64,000 nt of DNA, taken from Actinomycetes bacterium (GTDB lineage: Bacteria; Actinomycetota; Acidimicrobiia; Acidimicrobiales; JAMCPL01). The notes under the pieces are model-generated. The model was given only the letters and a program-made list of their open reading frames with translations. It did no database searches and had not been told where the DNA came from. The position numbers were made by a program, and so were the translations under genes. Below are positions 35,551 through 47,167 of the stretch, piece after piece; positions within the stretch are counted from its first letter, which is position 1, and the number at the start of each line of letters is the position of its first letter. The stretch lies in NCBI GenBank assembly GCA_021816935.1, contig JAKAWR010000003.1, positions 19,578 through 83,577 of the forward strand, in the 5' to 3' direction.

Positions 35551-36743
35551 TGACCGATCCCGGCTGGAAAGAGGATCCTGAGCGCAAGCACGAATGGCGC
35601 TATCATGATGGCTCGGACTGGACCGAGTGGGTAACGGATGGTGGAGCAACCTCCAGCGCTCCACTCGACGACGGTTCGGGAGAAGCCGCTCGAGAGGCCG
35701 GCAAGGCGCGTCGCGAACGCTCGGGGAGTGAGCACCACCGGCTACATCCGGCCATGGTCGCAATCCTTGCCATCGTGGTGCTGGCCGGAGCGGGATACGG
35801 GCTCTACAGGTACGGATCGAATTCCGACGCGACCCGGACGTCACAGCCGGTCAACACTCGCCCGTCGATCACAACGAAGCCGCCGGTTACCCAGACGTCG
35901 AGAGCTGCCATTGCCACGATTGTAAATTACGCCAACCTGAAGACGGCGGATTTCCCGGTGAGTCAGAGCTGGAAAGCCTGCTCGAGCTGCGGTAGCCCGA
36001 GTAGCGATGCCTCTGGTGCCGGCATTCGGATGAACGGACTTGGGCAGGCCATTCTCGCCTGCAGCAGCATCGCCAGGACAAGTCTCCTTGCCAGTCCCCT
36101 CCGTGAGGCGATATCGGGACCTCTCCCGCTGACGGGTTTCCCGCAGGAGGTGCTCCGCTTCTCTCTCGTCTATACACCGCAGCCGGCCGGCACGCCATCC
36201 CAGGGAGAGGTCGATCGTGCATTCTCGGCTGCAGGAGCCGTCCCGCGCTCCGATATGGAGGCTGTTCGCCAGGCCATCACGATCATGGGAAAAGCCGCAT
36301 TCGGACGCTGCGTCCTGAAGGCAGTCCGAATGCTGGCGGCGTCCCGGGCAGGCTCCCACCTCCAGTTTTCAACTCCACCCGTTATGACCCCGATCCGGAC
36401 AGCAGCAGGGGTGGTGGGTGAGAACATCCAACTAGCCGGCACCGTCACAGGTGCAGCCTCTCCCGAGACCGTCTACGTTGACTGGGCGTGGATGCACGAC
36501 AACCTTGCGATAGCCTCGATGGCGGCCTACACCTTCGCTCTTCCCTCCTGTGCGCCCGGCCCGCTATGCTCTGACGCCGCCGCACGAGATATCCACGCTG
36601 GGCTACTGGCCCATATGGAAGCTCGCCTCCCCCAGGTACTAGTCGCCCTGGTAAAGCATCAGATCGGATCGGCAACGAACACCAGGTCGGCAAAGAAGGC
36701 GAAGCTCCGCCTCCCTTCTGCCACCTCCACGTCGACGACCTGA
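35550..36743 (+). CDS. DUF2510 membrane protein, paralogue of the protein at 20299
   Basis: 397 residues. DUF2510 domain at the N-terminus (MTDPGWKEDPERKHEWRYHD, SDWTEW), one membrane span (~67-86, MVAILAIVVLAGAGYGLY), then a ~300-residue extracytoplasmic region. ANLKTADFPVSQSWKAC with a second Cys three residues on, and a later GRCVLKAV, align in order with the 20299 protein. The extracytoplasmic domain is not one I recognise. Start overlaps the stop of the RodZ-like gene, so the two are probably co-translated. The C-terminus is Lys/Ser/Thr-rich. Confidence 0.8.
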   Translation: MTDPGWKEDPERKHEWRYHDGSDWTEWVTDGGATSSAPLDDGSGEAAREAGKARRERSGSEHHRLHPAMVAILAIVVLAGAGYGLYRYGSNSDATRTSQPVNTRPSITTKPPVTQTSRAAIATIVNYANLKTADFPVSQSWKACSSCGSPSSDASGAGIRMNGLGQAILACSSIARTSLLASPLREAISGPLPLTGFPQEVLRFSLVYTPQPAGTPSQGEVDRAFSAAGAVPRSDMEAVRQAITIMGKAAFGRCVLKAVRMLAASRAGSHLQFSTPPVMTPIRTAAGVVGENIQLAGTVTGAASPETVYVDWAWMHDNLAIASMAAYTFALPSCAPGPLCSDAAARDIHAGLLAHMEARLPQVLVALVKHQIGSATNTRSAKKAKLRLPSATSTSTT

Positions 36744-36881
36744 AAGCGGTATCCGGACCCGGGGTAGTTAACGCTTCGCTTGTCAACCCACACGCTTGAG
36801 AGCCATCCCGGCCCATGCGGAGGACCGGTATGCATCGTCACGCCGGCCTACCTCCTTTTTCTTCCGGCGTCAAACCTGTTT

Positions 36882-36929
36882 AGAGCCTCCGCTGATAGGG
36901 GGCTGGACCAGGGAGTCGTTCATCCAGGA
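36882..36929. repeat. Dispersed element remnant F at the tRNA-Ile 3' end
   Basis: AGAGCCTCCGCTGATAGGG, then CAGGGAGTCGTTCATCCAGG, equals the left ~50 bp of copy B (39857-39904) with few changes. It ends 5 bp before the tRNA-Ile 3' terminus. Confidence 0.7.
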
Positions 36930-36933
36930 CTCG

Positions 36934-37007
36934 TGGGGCTAGCTGGACTTGAACCAGCGACCTCGGCATTATCAGTGCCGCGCTCTAACCAGCTGAGCTA
37001 TAGCCCC
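36934..37007 (-). tRNA. tRNA-Ile, anticodon GAT
   Basis: 74 nt. Acceptor GGGGCTA/TAGCCCC, D-arm GCTC...GAGC, anticodon stem-loop CGGCA-CTGATAA-TGCCG (GAT at 34-36), T-arm GCTGG-TTCAAGT-CCAGC. CCA is not encoded. Downstream of gyrA in the same orientation, as ileT in mycobacteria; the tRNA-Ala that usually follows is not present here. Confidence 0.96.
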
Positions 37008-37246
37008 CAGTGGCTCCGTCTCCCGGGTCAATCATACCGTCACAGCGAAGCTTTACCTGCAAGCGCACGGGGACTCCGGCGATGGCCGGCAGCGAACGCA
37101 CCGCGTCGAAAGAGCGAACAAGGAATTGCGTTTCCACGATTGCCGCCATGAGCTATGACTCTGCACCGGATCATGGCCCCTATTGCCAGGCAAGTAACCG
37201 GTACCCGGGCCATAACCTTCCGGACCGGACGTGCCCGAATCGGGAC

Positions 37247-39838
37247 TCAGCCCTCTTCCGAGCCGCCCTCCCCTGCAATAACAGTGGTGATGGCAGCCAC
37301 TACCTGGTCGGACCCCAGGTGCATGATCCTGACGCCCGTCGCATCCCTACCCTGGCGCGTCACGTCAGACACGGCCGTCCTGATAATCGTTCCCCCGCTC
37401 GACATGACAAGGATCTCGTCCTCCGGCGCCACGAAAAACGCCCCGGCAAGCTCTCCCCGGGCCGGCGTCACCTTGATGGCCCTGACCCCCTGGCCGCCCC
37501 GGCCCTGCACGTTGAAGTGAGCCGCCTTGGTGCGCTTGCCGTAGCCGCGGGTGCTCACCAGCAACACGTCCTTGTCCGGATCGACCACGTCGGATGAGAC
37601 CACCCGATCGCCCGAGACCGAGGTGAACCTCATCCCGATCACCCCCGCTGCGACCCTACCCATAGGACGCACGTCCCGCTCGGAAAAGCGGATCGCCTTG
37701 CCCAGGCGAGAGAAAAGGATCACGTCATCGTCGCCCCCGGTCGGCAGTACCTTTACGAGCTGGTCGCCTTCCTTCAGCGATATCGCAATCAGTCCCTCGC
37801 GGCGCGACTTGTCGTACTCCGCCATGCCCGTCTTCTTTACAAGCCCCTGCTCGGTAACGAAAAGCAGGTAGCCGTCACCCAGAGCAGAGTGCCCGCCCGA
37901 ATCCGCGCCGGGACCGTCTCCTGGCGCAGCGGCCACACCTCCAGCGGCAGCACCCTCATCTTCGTCATCCGCAGCCTCGCCGGAACGGGAGCTGACGATG
38001 GCCTGGATCTTCTCGTCCGGGCCGATCGGCACCAGGTTGACCACCGGCGTGCCCCTGGCGTTGCGCTCCTTTACGGGAATCTCGTGACCGCGAAGCCGGT
38101 AAACCTTGCCGAGGTTGGAGAAGAGAAGGAGATACGCGTGAGCGCTCGTCTGCACCAGTGAGGTGATCAGGTCCTCTTCCTTCAGCTTCGTGCCGACAAC
38201 TCCCTTGCCGCCTCGCCCCTGAGTCCTGAACGCCCCCTGGGGCATAGCCTTGACGTACCCCGAGCGAGTCAGGGTGACTACCAGGTCTTCGTCGTCGATC
38301 AGGTCCTCCACGGTCATGTCGCCAGGGTCGTTGATGATCCTGGTGCGCCGGGGATCGTGGAAGCGCTCCTTTATCGAGAGCATCTCCGCCACTATCTCCT
38401 CGCGCAGTTTGACCGGGTCCGCCAGCAGCGCCTCGAGGTGTGCGATCGTCTCTCGCAACTTCACGAGCTCCTCTTCCAGCTCGGAGCGACCGAGCCGCGT
38501 AAGGCGGGCAAGAGTCATGTCTAGGATGTGGTTGGCCTGGATCTCGGTGAACTCGAAGGGCGACGCCATGAGCGCCGTCCTTGCGGCGGCCCTGTCGTCT
38601 GACCCCCTGATCGTCTCGATCACCGCATCGAGCATGTCGATGGCGCGAACGAGACCCTCAACAATGTGCTCCCGCTCTCGGGCACGGGCCAGACGGAACT
38701 CGGAGCGGCGGCGTACCACCTCCGTCTGGTGATTGCCGTAGTGCAGCAGCATGTGGGCCAGGTCAAGCGTTCGCGGGACCCCGTCCACCAGCGCCACCAT
38801 GTTGACTCCGAAGCTCACCTGCAGTGGCGTGTGCTTGAAGAGGTTGTTGAGCACCACCTGGGCGTTAGCGTCACGCTTCAGGTCGATGACGAGCCTCGAC
38901 CGCTTGCCGGCGGACGCGTTCTGCCACCGGGCAATACCGTCGAGCGACCCGGCCTTGATTAGGTCCGCCATCTTCTGCTCGACTGACTCCACCGAGGTCT
39001 GGTAGGGCATCTCGGTGACGACGATCCTCGCACCTGACTTGACTATCTCGATCTCCGCTTTGGCCCGGATCTTGATCGACCCCTTGCCCGTCCGGAAGGC
39101 GTCCCTGATGCCGGCCCGGCCGAGTATCTCAGCGCCGGTTGGGAAATCTGGACCCTTGACGATCTTCATGAGGTCGTCGTTGGTCGTCTCCGGATTGCGC
39201 ATCACCTCTATGGCAGCATCAATGATCTCGCCCAGGTTGTGCGGAGGGATGTTCGTGGACATGCCCACTGCTATACCCTGGGACCCGTTCGCCAGCAGAT
39301 TCGGGAACCGCGACGGGAGAACGGTCGGCTCCTTCGTGCTGAAGTCGTAGTTGGGGACGAAGTCGACCGTGTCCTCGTCGATCCCCGCGAGCATGTCCAG
39401 CGAGAGCGGGTGAAGCCTGCACTCCGTGTAGCGCATCGCGGCAGGCCCCTCGTCGGGTCCGGTGCCGCCGAAGTTGCCGTGACCGTCGATAAGCGGGTAC
39501 CTCAGGCTGAAGTCCTGGACCATTCGGGCCAGCGCATCGTAGATCGCCGTATCGCCATGAGGGTGATACGTCCCCATGACGTCGCCTACCACGCGAGCTG
39601 ACTTGGTATACGGCCTATCCGGGCGGAACCCCTGCTCCGACATCGAGTAGAGAATCCGGCGATGGACCGGCTTCAGCCCGTCCCGCACGTCGGGCAACGC
39701 CCTCGACACGATTACGGACACGGAGTACTCGAGGAATGAGCGCTCCATCTCCTCCTGCAGGTCTATAGGCTCGATCGCTCCCAGCACCACCTCGGGGTCG
39801 ATGCTCGTCGTGGCGGAACCGTTACGCCGATCCGGCAA
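37247..39838 (-). CDS. gyrA: DNA gyrase subunit A
   Basis: 863 residues. Breakage-reunion subunit of gyrase, introduces negative supercoils with GyrB. The winged-helix/tower part has the catalytic Tyr in AAMRYTECRL. The quinolone-resistance region reads HGDTAIYD, with Thr at the position of E. coli Ser83 and Asp at 87. The C-terminal domain has the GyrA box QGRGGKG and a second QGRGGQG. The gene starts with TTG at 39838, fixed by a strong AAGGAGG five bases upstream. Repeat copy B lies between gyrB and this ribosome-binding site. Confidence 0.97.
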   Translation of the reverse strand: MPDRRNGSATTSIDPEVVLGAIEPIDLQEEMERSFLEYSVSVIVSRALPDVRDGLKPVHRRILYSMSEQGFRPDRPYTKSARVVGDVMGTYHPHGDTAIYDALARMVQDFSLRYPLIDGHGNFGGTGPDEGPAAMRYTECRLHPLSLDMLAGIDEDTVDFVPNYDFSTKEPTVLPSRFPNLLANGSQGIAVGMSTNIPPHNLGEIIDAAIEVMRNPETTNDDLMKIVKGPDFPTGAEILGRAGIRDAFRTGKGSIKIRAKAEIEIVKSGARIVVTEMPYQTSVESVEQKMADLIKAGSLDGIARWQNASAGKRSRLVIDLKRDANAQVVLNNLFKHTPLQVSFGVNMVALVDGVPRTLDLAHMLLHYGNHQTEVVRRRSEFRLARAREREHIVEGLVRAIDMLDAVIETIRGSDDRAAARTALMASPFEFTEIQANHILDMTLARLTRLGRSELEEELVKLRETIAHLEALLADPVKLREEIVAEMLSIKERFHDPRRTRIINDPGDMTVEDLIDDEDLVVTLTRSGYVKAMPQGAFRTQGRGGKGVVGTKLKEEDLITSLVQTSAHAYLLLFSNLGKVYRLRGHEIPVKERNARGTPVVNLVPIGPDEKIQAIVSSRSGEAADDEDEGAAAGGVAAAPGDGPGADSGGHSALGDGYLLFVTEQGLVKKTGMAEYDKSRREGLIAISLKEGDQLVKVLPTGGDDDVILFSRLGKAIRFSERDVRPMGRVAAGVIGMRFTSVSGDRVVSSDVVDPDKDVLLVSTRGYGKRTKAAHFNVQGRGGQGVRAIKVTPARGELAGAFFVAPEDEILVMSSGGTIIRTAVSDVTRQGRDATGVRIMHLGSDQVVAAITTVIAGEGGSEEG

Positions 39839-39843
39839 GACAA

Positions 39844-39850
39844 CCTCCTT
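39844..39850 (-). promoter_or_regulatory. Ribosome-binding site that fixes the gyrA TTG start
   Basis: AAGGAGG on the minus strand, five bases before the TTG at 39838. It lies only 6 bp from the end of repeat copy B. Confidence 0.8.
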
Positions 39851-39856
39851 CAGCTA

Positions 39857-40131
39857 AGAGCCTCAGCGGATAGGGAGGTTGGATCAGGGAGTCGTTCATC
39901 CAGGCGAGTAGGGCAAGGCGGAGGAACGAGAACGTCCGGTGGACGTTCGAGTACAGGACAGGGGCGAAGCCACGCAAAGCCCGGCCGGAAGGCCGGTGCA
40001 GGCTGGAGTGCCTGACTGCGCAAACGTCCGGTGAACGTTTGCGTGGAAGGCATGGCGAAGCTCGATTCCCCAACGCAGCAATGCGACGCCTGGGGGGCGA
40101 CGAGCCCGAGATCCCTATCCGCTGAGGCTCT
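39857..40131. repeat. Dispersed inverted-repeat element, copy B (275 bp) inside the gyrB-gyrA operon
   Basis: Perfect 20-bp terminal inverted repeat: AGAGCCTCAGCGGATAGGGA at 39857-39876 and its complement at 40112-40131. The interior differs from copies A and C and contains two hairpin-forming palindromes around GTCCGG: GAACGTCC/GGACGTTC and CAAACGT/ACGTTTG. No credible open frame. CTAAGAGCC occurs at both borders. It fills most of the 334-bp gap between gyrB and gyrA. Confidence 0.9.
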
Positions 40132-40172
40132 AAGAGCCGCGTCAAGCGTGCTTTCACCGTACACACCCTGGA

Positions 40173-42592
<2,420 letters not shown>

Positions 42593-43792
42593 TCAGGAAA
42601 GCCGGTCGACGATCGCGGACGCGAACTCGGAACAGCTCACCTGCGTAGCACCCTGCATCTGGCGCGCAAAGTCATAGGTTACGATCCGGTCGGCGATGGT
42701 CTTCGCCATGGCCGACACGATGCTCGATCCCACATCGTCCCATCCGAGATGCTCGAACATGAGCACCCCTGACAGAATGACCGATCCGGGGTTTACCTTG
42801 TCCTGGCCAGCGTACTTGGGCGCGGTCCCGTGCGTCGCCTCGAAAATCCCGTGCCCGGTCACGTAATTGATGTTCGCCCCCGGCGCTATCCCGATCCCTC
42901 CGACCTGAGCCGCAAGAGCATCGGAGAGGTAGTCGCCGTTCAGGTTGGTGGTCGCTATCACGCTGAACTCGTCGGCCCTCGTAAGGACCTGCTGGAAGGT
43001 GATGTCCGCTATGTTGTCCTTCACGAGCAGTCTGTCCCCGGGCTCGCCTCCGCAGTCGTCCCAGCCGACGGCCACGTCGGAGAACTCCTCCTTCACAAGC
43101 TCGTAACCCCACTTACGGAAGGCTCCCTCGGTGAATTTCTGGATGTTGCCCTTGTGCACGAGCGTCACGGTGGGCCGCCCGTGCGCCAGCGCGTACTTGA
43201 TCGCTGCCCGGATCAGGCGCTTAGACCCCTCCTCCGACACAGGCTTGATCCCGATCCCGGAGCCCTCCCTTATCTTGAAACCGAACTGGTTATAGAGAAT
43301 CCCGCGGAGTTGCTCGACCTCCGGTGTGCCCGCTTCGACCTCCAGACCTGCATAGACGTCTTCGGTGTTCTCCCGGAAAATTACCATGTCGACTTTTTCC
43401 GGATGCGTCACGGGTGACGGCACGCCCTGGAACCACCGGACCGGCCGGAGGCATACATACAGGTCTAGGATCTGGCGCAGCGCCACGTTGAGAGACCTGA
43501 TGCCGCCGCCAACGGGTGTGGTAAGCGGGCCCTTGATGCCGATAAGGTAGGTCCTGAACGCATCAACAGTCTCGTCGGGCAGCCAGGACCCGACCTCGTC
43601 AAAAGCCTTCTCCCCTGCCAACACCTCCTTCCAGGCGATCGACTTACCGTACTTCCGGCACGCTGCATCGAACACGGTCCGTGCTGCAGGCCAGATGTCG
43701 ACGCCGGTTCCATCTCCTTGTATGAAGGGAATTATGGGTTCGTCAGGTACTTCGAGGCGATCCCCTTCGCCCATAACAATCGGTTCAGCCAT
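42593..43792 (-). CDS. icd: NADP-dependent isocitrate dehydrogenase
   Basis: 399 residues. TCA-cycle enzyme converting isocitrate to 2-oxoglutarate. It is the homodimeric prokaryotic type: [17 protein letters not shown], the substrate loop RSLNVALRQ with the phosphorylatable Ser, [23 protein letters not shown] and the metal-binding Asp region [13 protein letters not shown]. The coenzyme region [20 protein letters not shown] (with Lys-Tyr) indicates NADP. ATG at 43792. Transcribed towards gyrB, but 464 bp away, so probably an independent unit. Confidence 0.96.
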   Translation of the reverse strand: MAEPIVMGEGDRLEVPDEPIIPFIQGDGTGVDIWPAARTVFDAACRKYGKSIAWKEVLAGEKAFDEVGSWLPDETVDAFRTYLIGIKGPLTTPVGGGIRSLNVALRQILDLYVCLRPVRWFQGVPSPVTHPEKVDMVIFRENTEDVYAGLEVEAGTPEVEQLRGILYNQFGFKIREGSGIGIKPVSEEGSKRLIRAAIKYALAHGRPTVTLVHKGNIQKFTEGAFRKWGYELVKEEFSDVAVGWDDCGGEPGDRLLVKDNIADITFQQVLTRADEFSVIATTNLNGDYLSDALAAQVGGIGIAPGANINYVTGHGIFEATHGTAPKYAGQDKVNPGSVILSGVLMFEHLGWDDVGSSIVSAMAKTIADRIVTYDFARQMQGATQVSCSEFASAIVDRLS

Positions 43793-44020
43793 AGCTGTAG
43801 CCTAACCCCGGCTCAAGGGATGGTTCCAACCCGCCACGTCAGAGCCTCGCAGTCGCACGGTTCCCGATCCCGGTAAACCGGCCGGGCAGCCCGCTTGCGT
43901 GCTAGCCTAGCCACTAGGAGCAACGACCCTGGCGTAGGGCCGGAACAGCCGATCGCAGGATTGGTGGGCGTCCCTGCGTACGACACCGAGGATGCTCCGG
44001 AAACTGAAAGGGAGGTAATC

Positions 44021-45148
44021 ATGATAGAGTTCGTAAAGTCCCGGACGACGCTCCTTCTCGGGGTATCGGCCGCAGCGCTGGCCGCTCTCGGATACGCCCT
44101 CGTACTGGTCGGAGATGCAGTGATCTCCGAGGGTGGCTCCTCGGCTACCCAGAATCTCGTCACGGCAGGTAGCTGGATCGTATTCGTGGGCGTACTCGCA
44201 GCCTTGGCGGGGGTAGGCCACCTCGCCTGGAAAATGATGCTGGAGCAGCGTTGGAACGACATCTGGGAGGTTGCCGGTGCCACGGTTGCCACGCTGCTTC
44301 TTGCTATCGGGCATCTCCTGGCTGCCACCGAGGTCACCAGCGGATCGAACAGCGGCGCGGTAGTCGCTGCAATCGGCTACGGCGGGTGGGCTCTGGTAGC
44401 GCTGGGGGTGGCAGCACGCCGCTCCGTCGCTGAGCACAAGGCGTCGCAGGCGGTCCCGCAGTCGGTCTACTGGATCGTGGCCGCGGTCGCGCTCGTTCTC
44501 GTCGCCGTCGGTACCGGTTTGCCGCCCGCGAGCTTTGGCGACTCCACTCCCGAAGTTGTAGGCGGGATCCTCGCCGCGATCGGGATCGGCGGGATCCTCG
44601 CCGCGATCGTTGCCGCCAAGGCGCGAGGACAGGTCGTTACTCAGGTTTTTGGCACACTAGCGGCTTCGCTTGGCCTGCTCAGCCTGGCGAAGCTTGGCGT
44701 GGGCATATCGTCTGCAATTATTTACTCTGCTTCGACCAGCCTCACCGAGTTAAAGATCGGGTCGATCATTCCGCTCGCAATCGAGGTAATCGGCTTCATC
44801 GTTCTTGCGGTTGCGGCATTCCAGCGCTCAGTCGAGGTGCCGCAGCGCCAGAAGCTGGCGGCGGCCTCTCCCTCAGGTGGTTACCCGGGTATGCCCCAGC
44901 AGCCCGCATACCCGGCGGGTTACCCGGGTATGCCCCAGCAGCCCGCAGGCCCTCCAGGCAGTTATCCTGGCGCACCTCGGGGCCAACAGGCCTACCAACC
45001 ACAGCAAGCTCCTTTCTCTGCTGGCGGCGAACCGGTCGCTAGCACAGGGCCGAGCGCTCCCGCAACGGCAGCCTGCCCAGCATGTGGGAATCCGTTGCAA
45101 CCGGGCACGTCATTCTGCACCGGCTGCGGTACACCAATCGCTCAGTAG
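44021..45148 (+). CDS. Polytopic membrane protein with C-terminal zinc ribbon
   Basis: 375 residues. The start is fixed by GGGAGG five bases before the ATG. About seven hydrophobic segments fill residues ~8-300. A Pro/Gly/Gln/Tyr-rich cytoplasmic linker follows with two SGGYPGMPQQPA-like repeats. A double-Cys zinc ribbon ends the protein (ACPACGNPLQPG, TSFCTGCGTPI). Zinc ribbons of this kind occur on many uncharacterised actinobacterial membrane proteins; function unknown. Convergent with metF. Confidence 0.75.
   Translation: MIEFVKSRTTLLLGVSAAALAALGYALVLVGDAVISEGGSSATQNLVTAGSWIVFVGVLAALAGVGHLAWKMMLEQRWNDIWEVAGATVATLLLAIGHLLAATEVTSGSNSGAVVAAIGYGGWALVALGVAARRSVAEHKASQAVPQSVYWIVAAVALVLVAVGTGLPPASFGDSTPEVVGGILAAIGIGGILAAIVAAKARGQVVTQVFGTLAASLGLLSLAKLGVGISSAIIYSASTSLTELKIGSIIPLAIEVIGFIVLAVAAFQRSVEVPQRQKLAAASPSGGYPGMPQQPAYPAGYPGMPQQPAGPPGSYPGAPRGQQAYQPQQAPFSAGGEPVASTGPSAPATAACPACGNPLQPGTSFCTGCGTPIAQ
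44879..44947 (+). repeat. 30-bp direct repeat coding YPGMPQQPA
   Basis: The 30 bases at 44879-44908 recur exactly at 44918-44947, in frame, in the linker of the zinc-ribbon protein. The exact DNA identity suggests recent duplication. Confidence 0.85.
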
Positions 45149-45238
45149 CAAGCGACGCCCCCTGGCCGGGCAGGCGATACTTCGCCGCCCTTGGATGATC
45201 TCAGTCGCTCCGGGTGTGGACAGGGCGCGACCGGGCAG

Positions 45239-46189
45239 TCATGCACCACTCGCAGGCGGCTCTGGCAAAGCGGCTGCGTTGCCGAGGCCGAGAGCGTGGA
45301 CGATCTCGACCGTGGCGGCCGCGTCGTTCATGGTGTAGAAGTGCAGCCCGGGCACTCCCTCCTCGATGAGCCGGGCGCCGAGATCCACCGCCACCTCCAC
45401 GCCGATTCGCCGGACCGCGGCGCCGTCGCCTGCCACCTGCTCCAGCCTGGCCGCCAATGGCGTCGGCACAGTCGTGCCCGACAGCTGTGCCATCCTGGCC
45501 ACTACGCCGAACTTGGTAATCGGCATGATCCCGGGCAGAACCGGTTTCGAGATCCCCGCAGCCGACAGGTCGTCCACGAGACTCAGGTACGCCCCCACAT
45601 CGAAGAAAAACTGCGTGACGGCGAAATCGGCAATCCTCATCTTCTCCACCAGGTGCCGCCGGTCCGTTGCAATGTCGGGCGCTTCCGGGTGCCCCTCGGG
45701 GTGGGCCGCGACCGCCACGCAGAAGTCACCGGCCTCCTTTGCCAGCTCCGCGAGCTCGACGGCGTGGGCCAACTCGCCCGCGGGCAGCGGGCCAGGCGAG
45801 TCGAGCGGAGGATCGCCCTTCAAAGCAAGGATATTCGCCACTCCCTCGTCTCTGTACCGTTCGAGGATGTCGACGAGCTCGCCTCTGGTGTGCGCCGCGC
45901 AGGTAAGGTGCGCCATCGACACGGAGCCCTCCCGGTGCAGCCTCACGACCAGATCGTGGGTGCGATCCCTCGTCGAGCCGCCCGCTCCGTAGGTGATCGT
46001 CGTGAATGCCGGACCAAGGGGGACGATCTCGCCAAGGGCCCTCTCCAACCTGGCTGTAGCCTCCGGCGTCCGCGGCGGCCACAGCTCCACCGAGAAACTG
46101 TCGCTACGCCCGAGCAGGTCTACAATCCGGCCGTCCGGCTGCCCCGGCTCGCCGGTACGACCGGCCGACTGTCCCCCGCTACCCGCCAA
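45239..46189 (-). CDS. metF: Methylenetetrahydrofolate reductase
   Basis: 316 residues. FAD enzyme making 5-methyl-THF for methionine synthesis. Recognised by SVELWPPRTPEA at the N-terminus (catalytic Glu; usually SFEFFPPK), FTTITYGAGGSTRDRT, MAHLTCAAHTRGELVDIL, NILALKGDPP and FAVTQFFFDVGAYL. TTG start at 46189, supported by GGAG eight bases upstream and inside the end of folD (11-bp overlap), so the genes are coupled. Last gene of the purN-purH-folD-metF run. Confidence 0.93.
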   Translation of the reverse strand: MAGSGGQSAGRTGEPGQPDGRIVDLLGRSDSFSVELWPPRTPEATARLERALGEIVPLGPAFTTITYGAGGSTRDRTHDLVVRLHREGSVSMAHLTCAAHTRGELVDILERYRDEGVANILALKGDPPLDSPGPLPAGELAHAVELAELAKEAGDFCVAVAAHPEGHPEAPDIATDRRHLVEKMRIADFAVTQFFFDVGAYLSLVDDLSAAGISKPVLPGIMPITKFGVVARMAQLSGTTVPTPLAARLEQVAGDGAAVRRIGVEVAVDLGARLIEEGVPGLHFYTMNDAAATVEIVHALGLGNAAALPEPPASGA

Positions 46190-47039
46190 CCGAACGCTCC
46201 GCCGCCTCGATCGCGTTGCGCAGCAGCATCGCCCGGGTCATCGGGCCGACCCCGCCGATCCGCGGCGTGATCCAGCCCGCGACGTCACCGACCGAGTCGT
46301 CGAGGTCGGACAGCAGCCTCTTACCCTCGAAAGACACCCCGGCCCCCACTACCGCTGCCCCCGGCTTGATCATGTCACCCGTGACGAGTCCGGCCTGACC
46401 GGCGGCAGCCACCACAACGTCAGCCCTGTACAGGTGGGCGGCCATGTCCGGCACGCCCGTATGCACTACGGTGACCGCCGCATTGCAGCCCGGCCGCTTC
46501 AACGCCGCCAGTAACGCCAGCGGCCGCCCGATGGTCAGGCCACGACCAACGATGGCAACGTCCTTCCCGTCCAGGCTTATGCCATTGTCCCGGAGCAGCT
46601 CGAGAATACCGGCCGGCGTACACGGCAGGACAGTCGGGTTGCCCATCACGAGCTTGCCCAGGTTCACCGGATGGAGACCGTCGACGTCTTTTGCCGGATC
46701 AACGGCGAGAAGGATCTCCTCCTCGTCCAACCCCGCCGGTAGGGGTAGCTGCACGAGATAGGCATGCACCGCCGGGTCGGCATTGAGCCCCACCACCACC
46801 CCAAGCAGATCGTCTTGCGAGATATCGGCCGGGAGGTGCCGATGGATCGACGTGATACCGACCTCGGCACAGTCGGCATGCTTCATATCGACATAGCGCC
46901 TGGAGGGAGGATGGTCACCGACGAGCACCGTCCCGAGCCCGGGCGTGACGCCGTGCGCCTCGAGCTGCTCGACCCGGCTCGCAACCTCCTTGCGTATCCG
47001 CGCCGCGAGCGCCTCGCCGTCGAGGATCCGAGCCGTCAC
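46179..47039 (-). CDS. folD: Bifunctional methylenetetrahydrofolate dehydrogenase / cyclohydrolase
   Basis: 286 residues. Interconverts 5,10-methylene-, methenyl- and 10-formyl-THF with NADP. YVDMKHADC holds the catalytic Lys, LVQLPLPAGLD and KDVDGLHPVN are family signatures, followed by CTPAGILELL and the C-terminal GVGPMTRAMLL. The dinucleotide motif reads VGRGLTIGRP, where most have VGRSxIVGKP. GTG start. It supplies formyl-THF to the adjacent purN and purH and methylene-THF to metF. Confidence 0.95.
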   Translation of the reverse strand: MTARILDGEALAARIRKEVASRVEQLEAHGVTPGLGTVLVGDHPPSRRYVDMKHADCAEVGITSIHRHLPADISQDDLLGVVVGLNADPAVHAYLVQLPLPAGLDEEEILLAVDPAKDVDGLHPVNLGKLVMGNPTVLPCTPAGILELLRDNGISLDGKDVAIVGRGLTIGRPLALLAALKRPGCNAAVTVVHTGVPDMAAHLYRADVVVAAAGQAGLVTGDMIKPGAAVVGAGVSFEGKRLLSDLDDSVGDVAGWITPRIGGVGPMTRAMLLRNAIEAAERSVGG

Positions 47040-47167
47040 CGTTCCGTCACCTGCCCGCTGTTCTTGGACGTGTGAAGTCGCAACATAGCGTCAAGTTGTC
47101 TCCCTTGGGTACCCACGGGGCGTGGCCCCCACTGGTCGCTTTGCTGTTCATTCCACCGTCAGCCGGC

